From: Ulota crispa
Taxonomy: Eukaryota > Streptophyta > Bryopsida > Orthotrichales > Orthotrichaceae
Reading direction: 5' to 3'
Length of the DNA: 64,000 bases
NCBI GenBank assembly: GCA_963920765.1
Contig: OY987243.1
Location: 16,554,001 to 16,618,000, forward strand
Shown here: piece after piece, positions 32,673 through 42,537 of the stretch
Position numbering within the stretch: the first letter of the stretch is position 1
Layout of the letters: each line of letters opens with the position of its first letter
Notes under the pieces: generated by a model
What the model saw: the letters and a program-made list of their open reading frames with translations, nothing else
What the model was told of the DNA's origin: nothing
Database searches by the model: none
Translations under genes and position numbers: made by a program

Positions 32673-33430
32673 AAACTAGATGGACCATGCAACCTTTTGG
32701 ATTTGAAGTACTAAATCCACGCACGTTTAAAAAAATTCGTGTAAGTTCCGACTGTTTCTTGCAAGGACCCTTTCCGCATGTCCACTTGTCCAGATATTTT
32801 TGAAGAAGACATGCTATGGAATTTGAGGATTGTATAAATGTAGTAGGACTACTTTATTGATGATATTGTTGAACAAAACAAGATAAAGAATGATCACCAT
32901 AGGAGTTGAGAGTGTCTCCTTGCAAGCCCATCCCATACCCCACCCCCACCAGCCCACCTACCTAGGTCACCGCTTTGGCCCACTGACCTGGAAAAGTGAG
33001 AAAAGGGGTCGCTCTGACAAAGTAGTAGCACAATAACAACCGTAGCGATTCCAGAGCCGCCTTGGGATCGTGAGCGTCACCGCTGTCACCTGCATCATTT
33101 GTAGACTCAGCTTTTGGCTGGGTAGTGGGTACTCGACCTCATCTCTGCACAATTGGCTAGCTTTGTTAATAAGGTTTCAGCGCCAAATACAAAATTGTGA
33201 CTTCCTGGGCACAGAGCTTTAAGCCAACTAGGACTAGTATAGTCTAACTTAGTATAGATTCTGCAAGGGGATTTTTTTTAAGTTAGCAAATTTCAGTAAA
33301 GACTCAAGAAGTCAAGATTGAAAAATAATTCCCAACTGAAATCTATTTCTGTCATCGTTATTCTAGGGCAATCGGAAACTTGCTAGTGAAGTAGTAATTC
33401 TCTTCCACTCTTCCAGAGTTCCAGGTTCTA
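32673..33430. other. Intergenic DNA leading into the MIR160 locus
   Basis: GC content rises from about 32880 on. A motif near 32747-32766 (GTTTCTTGCAAGGACCC) resembles a right end of the GGGTAG family, but no left partner was found. Confidence 0.4.
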
Positions 33431-34011
33431 CACTAGATGGGCGTCAGCAAAAGGGCCAAATCTCTGAAGATTTTGTCAACGTAACTAGAAGGACGATAAA
33501 ACCGGCTGCAGGCAGGGTGCGGAGGACGAAGACGAAGGGTCGAATTCTGTCGAGGCCAAAACCCAAAGCGCAATGTCTAGCTAAGCTTACATCGAACTGT
33601 GTTTCGTCCACTACTAGGACCCTTAGTAGCAATAGTAGTAGCAACAGCGCTAGGAGGTTGAACAGCCGCCCGCCTGGCCGGCTAGCTGCTGCTTGTCCCC
33701 CTAGCTCCTCGGCTGGTGGAACGACGTCCCTGCCATACCCGAGGCTGCCTAAATAATTAGCTACTTATACCATGCAGCACCCGCATCTCACTCCCATCCA
33801 CTGCTACCTTCCTTCAATCTCTGCTTCCTTTCCTTTCTCTCGTCATTCCTCAGACTCCCGGCTTCTCGGCGCTAGCAGCCAGCTTTGTTACCTTCCTTCC
33901 TCACTCGTGGCCTGCCTCGTGATTGCTGGCATGGTCTCAACCGGTCTTCAATCATGGCTGGACGTATTGCTACAGGGAACCTGATAGTATTCATGTTCAT
34001 GATTGGGTGGA

Positions 34012-34029
34012 GAGACAGAGACAGAGACA
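34012..34029 (+). promoter_or_regulatory. Three tandem GAGACA boxes (inverse AuxRE core)
   Basis: GAGACA occurs three times in direct succession. Its complement TGTCTC is the classical auxin-response element bound by ARF proteins. A further TGTCTC lies at 35640-35645 and another GAGACA at 36976-36981. Function is inferred; a simple hexamer repeat is the alternative. Confidence 0.5.
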
Positions 34030-36103
34030 GAGATGGGCTCATCGCTTAGGCTAGTTAGTTGTGGTTCCAGAAAGCGCCTCCGATTGCTTACTAACCCTGC
34101 TCATCCATTCCACCAGCCTTGGTCTTGACTCTGACTAGAGGTGCTCGACGCTGCCGTGTGCAAATTCAAGTGAGAGATTTACACAGCTGTCTGCAGCTCA
34201 GTTAATTGCTTGCGAACGGCAAGCTAGCTCCTGCTTTGGATACTCACGATTGTGCTTGCAAGAAAGTGATGCATTTGATGTCGTCGATACTTTCTTCTCT
34301 TGGAGTTCTCTTGTGTCCTACTCTACATAAGCCTGGATATAAGCTAATTGTTTCACCATGAATTGATTGCTTTTCATTTCAGATTTAGCTTTGGAGTGAA
34401 ACTTCTTTAATTGATTGTTAATTCATTTGTATTTTGTACCAACTTCTGGGTTTCTAGACGTACTTGGGGGAGGACTTCTAATAGACCATGTTATGAACTT
34501 ATACTAAGTCTCATGTTGTGTTGCAGTTGTAGGCAATCTTCGTGTTGAAAGGCAGGAATACCTGATTTTCCGTGTTTCTACCTGGAACATGTTAAGATTG
34601 GAATCATTTCTAGTACATTTCATGATTTTCATGTGCATTTAGAGCAGGTGTCGATACCGAATTTTGGAGGCCATTGGATCTGGCTGGTCGTTTAGAATCT
34701 ACTTTTCAGTTTTAAACGTGTGTCTGTGCGCTGGTGGCAAATGTCAAGTGTCCAGCCAGACAGTGATAGCATGTTGACGAGAACCATGACACAAATATTT
34801 GAAAGCTGGATATATCCATTGGTCGTCATAGTTTGCTGTATTGGCTAACCATGTCCATTAGAACTGAAAAACTCATAATTATGTTTGTCAGGCTCAGGAC
34901 TTGGTCATAGTGTAATTCACTCTCGGACGACCTGACAGAAGTCTTCAGTTATCCCAGGTAGAGTGTTCCATTTATTGTGTAATACCTCAGTCTTCGTTTG
35001 AATCACTTGAATAGCATTTTCCGATTTAGCACCAAGACTATATAATTGTTTAGTTAGAGAGGGTTTGCCAAAAGCGACCTCTCCCTTCACTGCTAGATGA
35101 AGTCCTTCTTACACATGTGTATCCTCACTGGATTTGAAGACGTGCAGAATTACAATACTTAATGGCTTTTCATCTGGTAGAAACCATGCCTGCAGTAAGT
35201 AGATTAATTCCACTAATTGCTTCTTCGCAAAACCATAAACCCCTAACCCAAACCCCCTTCGTTCAGATTATACATCGACTGCTTGCTTGTAATTAAGTTG
35301 TGACCGATTAGCCGAAGCCACATATTTCTTTAGAAAAACTGAGAACTTTTCCATTGGGTTTTAGTGCGTCATGGTGTCAGAAACGCCTTCGAGTGGTGCA
35401 GTGTACCTCACGTCAAATCTCATACGTCCTTGTTTCATGAAATGCACTTACATCATGTCATTTCAATTCCTCCGCACGAAGTGATGTTTGCGCAGTATGT
35501 ATAATTGCAATATACCAAAACTCTTAATGAGAGATTCTTAATGCTTCGCCTTTAATGATGGATATCTGCACATCGAGAAGTTGTGGAGCCAGCATTTCAT
35601 CAGGGAAAAGGAACCCGATTTTACAGATTGTCGAAATCTTGTCTCGAATTTCATTTTAATGTAGCATCATCAGGTCGCTAGTCCAGCTTAACATGTATTG
35701 TTCATTGGTTATAAGTATGTGCTTTTAGTTTTCTAGTAAGCCACTTACTTTCCTCATGTACATTATTCCATTTACTGGGAACTGATGTTTTTACACCAGT
35801 AAGCACTTGTGAGATTTCCGGCCTCTCTTTGATTTCCTTCAGAGGACTATTTCCAGCTACAGAATTTGGACTGTCTTCAATTCAAGCCATTGCGGGGAAA
35901 TAATAGGCAAGCGGGTAGGCAACCGACGAGTACTGCAATCAAAGTTGATGTTACTGGAAAGAGGAGACTGAAGAGACGACGATGGTTGCATGAGCAAGTC
36001 ATTCTTCTTGATTTGTTGCAAATTTGCAATGTTAGATCGAATGTATTTGAAGGAGAAAGGAAAAGGGGAGTTCAGGGTTGAACGGTGCAGAAGTCAATGG
36101 GAC

Positions 36104-36124
36104 TGCCTGGCTCCCTGTATGCCA
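36104..36124 (+). ncRNA. miR160: Mature miR160 (5p)
   Basis: A 21-nt match to canonical land-plant miR160, beginning with U as preferred by AGO1. Confidence 0.96.
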
Positions 36125-36165
36125 CCTCCGGGGCTTGGCAAAATCATTGCCAGGCTGCATAGTTG

Positions 36166-36186
36166 GCATTCAGGGAGCCAGACAGA
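36166..36186 (+). ncRNA. miR160*: miR160* (3p), predicted
   Basis: Placed by pairing with a 2-nt 3' overhang. It begins GCATTCAGGGAGCCAGACA. The exact ends are inferred. Confidence 0.75.
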
Positions 36187-36990
36187 CATTTTCTCTTCAT
36201 TGCCTCGATCATCACCAGTGGGCTGTGGGCCTCCCTTTTTCTTTCAGCAACTCAGCATGCGCCAATTCTAAACAGACATGCAGATGCTCCCTAGCTTGAC
36301 CCGGTCTGGCTGGCCAGGACGGCCCCTACGCCATCCCTACGCACCTGTTACGAACAGCATTGGTACCATGACTGCATTGGTTCTCCCTAGATTAGGTGGT
36401 AGAATCTTTTACTGGTCAGGACCTTTTGAGTTGGAGTACGAGTACTGTAATCGAGTATGTAAGTACGATCTCACTTTCTACAGGAATATCATGAAATCAA
36501 GTTTATTATCAAATCCGTACCACCCATGTGACCATGTCTGTTCGCACTTCGAGCTCTCAACAGCTAGCAACTTACTCTTGATCGCTTAGCCGGATGCAGT
36601 TCCAAGAGATATTGTACAAATTACCTCAGGGCTCAGGCTTTTGATGTTTACATTTATGTTTCTGCAGACAGGAGCTAGCTACTGAAAATGAAGAAGATGT
36701 TGATTCTTCAAAGTACAACCCTCTATGACAGGATTATGATGGTTCACGTTGTTACAGTGTACGATTGGGATGCACGAATACCTGTAATGTCAGGAAAACC
36801 ACAGTTACAGTGTGGTTGAGTAACTCTGAGTTTTTGCAAAAGGGAGGGTCTGAAACGTACGTGATCGCTATCTGCATCGGAACTTGCATTGCTGACAGTG
36901 TCCAGGACGGGGTCCAGGATTACCCTCGTTGCTTAGACACATAGATTACGACTAGTTCGTAGTACAATCATTTTAGAGACAGTAACTGAG

Positions 36991-37808
36991 TAAGTACCTT
37001 GGACAATTAATATCGTATGTTTCTACATAGATGATAGATTTGTATGTTGTTATTAAAAGATGGCCTATGCTTCATGAGGTTCAGATTCTGCATTACTAAA
37101 AACTGATTTTTCATTTTTTAGACGACTAATAGATCGAGGAAATAGTCATTACATAGCCCTGTGCCCCTGTCAGCAAACTTGAATTCGTTTTGCACTCAGT
37201 TTTTGCCCTGGAGATTTCTGAATTTCTGATCGCCTAAGCTATTTGATACGGTGACCTAAAAGAGCTGGTTATATTGAATCTTCTTCCTTGATACTCACTT
37301 GATAACATGTTTTTCTCCAATCCTAGATTTTTCTCAGACTATAGTGTATTATTGTATTATCGGTAGCGAGTGGCTGAAAATCTTCGGCCTATGTTTAGTT
37401 TGTGTAATTGGGCAAAACTTGAGGCCAGAAAAACACTAGAAATAAACTTTCATGATTGCCGTGTTTCCTTCCATCTACAATTAAATCTGTCGTTTGAAAC
37501 TCGTTGAAAATTAATGATTTTGCAATTTGAAACCACGGTTGACCAGTCAAGATGTCTATTTTATCTCCTCTAAGTCAAAATAGATAATGCAGGCATTACA
37601 GTGTGCACCAATTGAAAGCAGTGCCTGTATTTTGTCAATCGGCTTATACCGTTATGGCAACAGGAAACGGTTGAATAAGAAGGTAATGATTCCAAGAGCC
37701 GCTTGAGGAAATTGCACAACATTTTCATATATATAATTGAGAGCATTACCATGCGTGCCAATATAGAAAGACTACCACAGAACTATTTCAGACAGTTCCC
37801 ATTAATGT
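36991..37808. other. Intergenic DNA downstream of MIR160, nothing recognised
   Basis: Composition returns gradually to the AT-rich background. No feature supported. Confidence 0.4.
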
Positions 37809-37812
37809 AGAT

Positions 37813-38069
37813 AACACCATATTCGTTAATTTGGGAAAAATAGGTGTCCCACTTTGTATTCCACCTGAAACTCAAAAAGTTACTTTAAACCAGATTCGAA
37901 GGTATCAGACTATCATATTCAATCTGAGCCAATAAAAAATTTTCCCTCGCAAATTCCTCCTCTCAGGTGAGGACACGTGTAGGTTTTAGGAGGCCACCTA
38001 AAACCTTCATATCAAAATTCTGAATGTCCCAAAATGTACAATTTTTCCCAAATTAACAAATATGACGTT
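37813..38069. mobile_element. AACACCATATT-end MITE, 4-bp TSD AGAT
   Basis: The ends AACACCATATTCGTTAATTT and AAATTAACAAATATGACGTT are flanked by perfect AGAT (37809-37812 and 38070-38073). It is the first MITE downstream of the MIR160 locus. Confidence 0.92.
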
Positions 38070-38176
38070 AGATAGATAGATATAGATAGGTGCAAATCTA
38101 GCTTCACATCTCAAAAGTCGATACACAGTATGTTCAAGATGTGAACACAAGTCTGCCCTTGTAAAGAATTCCAATG

Positions 38177-38832
38177 AACTCCATTATTTGTTAAATTGGG
38201 AAAAACGGAGGTACCATTTTGTACTCCACCTTAAACCCAAAAAGCCACCTTAAACCATGGTTGTTACATTGGGCCGCCTGTCTGCCTGCCTGCCCGTACG
38301 TCCAAAGTGTCAAATTGAGGTCATGGTCCGTCTGGTGAAGTCAACTCATAGTTGACTTTAAAAAATGGTCCAAAATGATAAAAAAAACTTACTTTGTACA
38401 TGCTAGTGACACTCATTGTTGCCAACATGAAGTCAAAATGTGAATTCAAAGCCATATCACGTAATAAAAATGAAATTTTATAATTTGATTCTTCCATTTT
38501 TAGGTCAAAAACCCTAAAAATGCCATAATCCCCCCGTTTGGTATGATTTTTCTACCTGTGCTGTCTTATTTGTCTGCTCGTCCATGCTGTCCGATAGCCT
38601 CAACTCGCTTGAAGTAATAACCCTGCCTTAAACCCAAAATGCCACCTTAAACCAGATTCAAAGGTATCAAATTCAATATGAGTCATTAAGATTTTTTTCC
38701 CTTGCAAATTCCTCCTCTCAGGTGAAGACACGTGTATCAAAAAAAACACTAGAGCTTGAATTAAGGTGACCACCTTAATTCTTCAAAAGTCCCAAAATGT
38801 ACTCTTTTTCCCAATTTAACAAATATGGCGTT
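38177..38832. mobile_element. AACTCCATTATT-end MITE of the 4-bp TSD family, hosting an insertion
   Basis: It has the family core TTTTGTACTCCACCTTAAAC and right end CAATTTAACAAATATGGCGTT. The left TSD is AATG (38173-38176). The matching AATG appears at 39077-39080, displaced by a TTAA-group element that landed on the junction. Confidence 0.85.
38259..38622. mobile_element. GGTTGTTAC-end MITE, nested
   Basis: The ends GGTTGTTACATTGGG and GAAGTAATAACC match 26519-27074 without its CACTA insertion. It is flanked by two near-identical 28-bp host segments (27 of 28 matching), far longer than a normal TSD. Confidence 0.8.
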
Positions 38833-39078
38833 ATCCCTGAGCATCCTAGGACCTCAAAATGGGGAGCTCAGAAATGAAATAGTACTTGTTTGACTTGTTA
38901 TAATCTTTCTATTGGAACGGTCAAACCATTTGTCCATTTTCCTATACTTTGGAGCTTGTCTCACCTACCATTCCATACGGTTAGATTTTGTGGATCTTGT
39001 TTATGATGACAATTTGGTTGGATTGAGTGTGAGTGTGTCTACATATTGATGAATATGGGCTAGGCGCTTAGGGGTTAA
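38831..39078. mobile_element. Small TTAA-group element inserted at a MITE edge
   Basis: It runs from TTATCCCTGAGCATCCTAG to GGGCTAGGCGCTTAGGGGTTAA. The target TTAA would have been formed by the MITE end GCGTT plus its TSD AATG; the left TTAA has become TTAT. Support comes mainly from this reconstruction. Confidence 0.65.
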
Positions 39079-39653
39079 TGCCACCTTTTTAGGATTGAGA
39101 TTTTGACAGAGGTGGTTCCACTCAGTGTTGTCTTCCTTGACATGGCAACAAATCGATAAACACAACGTCACAGATGGGCAAGAGCTCCTCCATTTGTTTA
39201 GTAAAGTCAATTTTAAGGTTGACTTTTAAATAAAACACTCTCTATTTCTAATACTGACATATTAACATTTCATTTTATTGAAGTAGCTCAATTCAATATA
39301 AGATTATTAGATTCTACATTTTAGATTTTATTTAAAAAAGATTTTCAAATTATTTTAGCTATTAAATATGGCCTTTTTAGACCAAATGTCACTCATACAT
39401 GACATTAGTAATGCGCGACATTGGACATTTGACAAACAACACGACAACTAGATACCAAAATTTGTCCAACAAGACAACGCTGGTTCAACTAAATAATGCC
39501 AAATTCATTCATATGACAAAATATCAAGAGAATGCCACATTGGCAAGCGTTTGGAATCTCATATCTACACCATTTGTAGTTTTAGAGCCTTGAGCAATTG
39601 CATGTCACAATTTTGGTAAGTTGAATCGTGCCATTTTAACAATTCTCTATAAC
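39079..39653. other. Intergenic DNA, nothing recognised
   Basis: No supported feature. The frame at 39399-39593 lacks recognised similarity. Confidence 0.4.
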
Positions 39654-40620
39654 TTAACCCCTAAAAGACCAAGTCCATTTTTCTTTGAAAATCACTAAAA
39701 ACGGCCACTTTTGGAGGAATGAGTAGAAGGTAGGAAAAAAAGGTTTTTTAAAAATTCAACCGTAAGATCTTGCCCTAGACTATGGGAGGTACTTGTGGCA
39801 AAAAATTCAGCTCATTCTAGAAGTAGAGGAGTGACATATTGACCTCTGAAGTGAAAAAAAAAAAGTTTTTTCCCTACTGCCCAAAAAATTCAGAAGCCTT
39901 TGACGGCTCCTATATTAAAAAAATTGCTCTTCACAAAGTTGACTTTGAGGTTTATTTTTCTCATGTAGAAGACCAAGTCAAGTATGTGTGGGATAATTTT
40001 CAAATGAATTGGAGGTGTGAATCATACTTTGTAAAATCCTACAATGCCGTAAGGCCATGAAATTTGCATATACACTAGGCAAAACTAGAGAATTTATGTA
40101 AAATTCAAAAATGTGAATTATTGTGATCCAAATGGTAAAAACCAAGGAATCTTAGTCTACTACAAATTGGAAAAGAAAAGGTAAAAAATATATATATATA
40201 CAAAGAGCTCAAAAAAGTACAGTACCAAATTTTACAAGGGGCAAAAGGAATGGAGGTTTGGAAGTCCCATACCTACCTCCAAACCAAAACTTCTCATAAC
40301 TTTCATCTCATCTATCAAAATTGAGTGATTCAAAGCTTCCCACATATATATAAATCTAAGGAACCAAGTTCAAAATTCAATTTTTAAAAAATGTAATTTT
40401 GATTTTTTTTTTGGATTGCTTGCCCTCCCCTTTTTCAAAAATCCATGCATAACTTCTTCAATAAATGTCGGAATGAAGAAAAATTTAGATGCCCATGTAA
40501 ATCTTTGAATTCCACACCTTCAATAAAAAGTTCAAAAAGTTACAAAAAGTAGATTAGTTGTAGGTACATGCCCGAAATCCATTTGTTCTCGGAGGGAATA
40601 GTTGGTCCTTTAGGGGTTAA
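39654..40620 (+). mobile_element. TTAA-group element, ~0.95-kb class
   Basis: The ends TTAACCCCTAAAAGACCAA and TTGGTCCTTTAGGGGTTAA differ at one position in 19, with intact TTAA on both sides. It shares terminal repeats with 15139-16065 and internal blocks with 49356-50578. Confidence 0.92.
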
Positions 40621-40657
40621 TCCTAGATAAATCTAAACCCCTCCACATAGTAAGTAA

Positions 40658-41373
40658 GGGTCATTGCAAGAAACACTTCATTGTTTTGTGTCAAACACCT
40701 TTAAAACTGGTAGTGTTGAGTAGTACTACAAGCTTATGAAATATATATTTTTAAATAAAATAAAATATGGAAAATTTGTAAAGCACTTAAAGTAGCATAC
40801 TTGTGAAAATTCAGACCTAGAAAAAAATTATTCTAAAAGTTATGCACAAAAATAAAGGGCTAGAAATCACTGATAAAAAGACAATTTCCTCCTTGCTTTT
40901 TAGAAAATAGTAAAAAAATTCAAAAAAAAGGCCATTTCTAATCTCCCTCATTAGCTTGAACTGATGCAATTACTTTTGGAAAAAATGTTTTGGTCTTTCA
41001 CCAATGGAGGGAGAAAGGGATGCTCACTTTGAGTGAATGTGCAGGACTGAGAAATTGGACGGTTAGTAGATATGTGCATCTTTGCCTCATGAAGCTATAC
41101 CCAAATTTGTGGGCGCAAATTCAAATTTTATGACCCAAGGTAGTATTGAAAACCACTAAAATAGCAAAGGTAGACAAGCAATCTAAAACCTACAAAAAAT
41201 ACCAAAATAATTTTTAAAAATTCCCAAAAATCAGTGAACGTCTGTAACTTCTACCTCCACCTTCATCCAAAAGTTTATCTCAATCCCGCTTCTCAAGCAA
41301 AAGATATGACTCTAAAACATGTTGCCTGGGGGTAGGGGACAAAATGCAGGACACCCATTTCTTGCAATGACCC
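40658..41373. mobile_element. GGGTCA/GGGTAG-end transposon, 4-bp TSD GTAA
   Basis: The ends GGGTCATTGCAAGAAACACT and CATTTCTTGCAATGACCC are flanked by perfect GTAA (40654-40657 and 41374-41377). Collinear with the copies at 3.2 and 14.1 kb. Confidence 0.92.
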
Positions 41374-41394
41374 GTAAGTGAGTAAATAAGTATG

Positions 41395-41620
41395 AACCTC
41401 ATGTTTAGTAAAATGGGTGATTGGGCACCTCCCAAAAGAACCGAAGGAGACGTAAAACTTTTCAATTTCAAGTTAGTTTTGAAAGGTTTTATTGCAATTT
41501 AGATTGAGTCGATGTTAATTCAGCTCAAATTGAGTTGAATTGACATAAAACCTTTTGTCAACTTTCCTTTACATTACCTCTCATTTCATAGAAAACTCCC
41601 ATTTTATTGAATATGAGGTT
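41395..41620. mobile_element. AACCTCATRTT-end MITE (4-bp TSD family)
   Basis: The ends AACCTCATGTTTAGTAAAAT and ATTTTATTGAATATGAGGTT are inverted copies. Flanks TATG and TAAG differ at one base. The interior aligns inverted with 53495-53752 (TTGAAAGGTTTTATTGCAAT). Confidence 0.8.
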
Positions 41621-41627
41621 TAAGTAA

Positions 41628-41767
41628 TGGCATCCCCAAACCAACCGTAAACAAGCCCTCCAAAATCAAGTTTGACATACTAGTGGCCATCAGATCATGA
41701 TCCGATGGCCACTAATATGTCAGACTTGGTCTTGGAGGGCATGTTTAAGGTTGGATTGGGGATGCCC
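41628..41767. mobile_element. Tourist-like foldback MITE, TSD TAA
   Basis: Arms from GGCATCCCCAAACCAACC to GGTTGGATTGGGGATGCC pair over about 60 bp with a central TCAGATCATGATCCGA palindrome. TAA flanks both ends, the right one shared with the next element. Confidence 0.87.
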
Positions 41768-41770
41768 TAA

Positions 41771-42534
41771 GGGCATTCCCAATGCAGCCATAAGAGAGGC
41801 AGGCAAAAGCTTGTGCAATGTTTTAAACTGGACTTGAACAAAAACATGGGCTCCAATGTAGCAAGTAAACCATATTGCATTTTTCAAGGCTCCCCACATA
41901 AGAGCCCCCCCTACAAATTTTCACTATTTGGAGAGTCTTGCATACCACTCCAGCTCTGACTCTCACGCAATTTTAGGGAATTCTAGATACTTCTAACATG
42001 CATCAGCCACACTTAAGCACTTAAAAAAGACATAAACTATTAAAATACTGTGTTTAGTGAGTGTCATAATGTATGTGCATTGGGAGGTGGTGGATTGGGA
42101 AATGGCTCGAGGGCATCTCCAATCCAACCGAGAAATAGGCTTTGGAAAACGTGTCAGCCCGTGTCTAACGCCGGCTCTCTTATAGAGCAAGGTCATTTCC
42201 CAATCCACCACCTCCCAATGCACATACATTATGACACTTACTAAACACAATATTTTAATAGTTTATGTCTTTTTTAAGTGCTTACAGTATGTGTGGCTGA
42301 TTCATGTCAGAAGTGTTTGAAATTCCCTGAAATTGCGTTTGAGTCAAAGCTGGAGTGATATGCAAGACTCTCCAAATAGTGCAAATTTACAGGAGAGGGG
42401 CTCTTAAGTGAGAATCCCTGGAAAATGCAATATGATTTACCTGCTGCATTGGAGCCTATGTTTTTGCTCAAGTCCAGTTTAAAGCATTGCACAAGCTTTT
42501 GCCTGCCTCTCTTACGGCTGCATTGGGGATGCCC
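41771..42534. mobile_element. Large Tourist-like foldback, TSD TAA
   Basis: TAA lies at 41768-41770 and 42535-42537. The ends GGGCATTCCCAATGCAGCC and GGCTGCATTGGGGATGCCC begin two arms of about 350 bp, nearly identical in inverted order over their whole length. Around 42105-42190 the loop contains another GGGCATCTCCAATCC-type terminus, possibly a further insertion. PIF/Harbinger-derived by TSD and ends. Confidence 0.9.
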
Positions 42535-42537
42535 TAA

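Larger units (their letters stand above)
36096..36205 (+). ncRNA. MIR160: pre-miR160 hairpin
   Basis: The mature sequence TGCCTGGCTCCCTGTATGCC(A) at 36104-36124 is the canonical miR160. The opposite arm at 36164-36184 is its complement with two mismatched positions. The terminal loop region (about 39 nt) holds a minor stem (TTGGCA/TGCCA). Short lower-stem pairing (CAATG at about 36096 with CATTG near 36200) continues outside the duplex. By established knowledge, miR160 directs cleavage of ARF10/16/17-class auxin response factor mRNAs through AGO1. Dicing by DCL1 would give the usual 2-nt 3' overhangs. Confidence 0.96.
33431..36990 (+). ncRNA. MIR160: Presumed MIR160 transcription unit (promoter, primary transcript)
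   Basis: A low-repeat stretch of about 3.5 kb surrounds the hairpin at 36.1 kb, with no convincing coding frame. Pyrimidine-rich leader-like sequence (33780-33900) follows an AT-rich TATA-like patch near 33750-33770. An acceptor-like tract ends in AG at 35842, about 260 bases before the microRNA. These suggest a long, possibly spliced primary transcript; start, end and introns are inferred. The small frames at 33517-33756, 35866-36081 and 36278-36589 are not credited as proteins. Confidence 0.5.

Noticed and set aside
32747-32766. Fourth GGGTAG-family element
   Set aside because: Only a right-end-like motif was found, with no left partner or duplication.
36278-36589. 103-codon frame just downstream of pre-miR160
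   Set aside because: Starts at a non-ATG codon in the presumed primary microRNA transcript, with no recognised domain.
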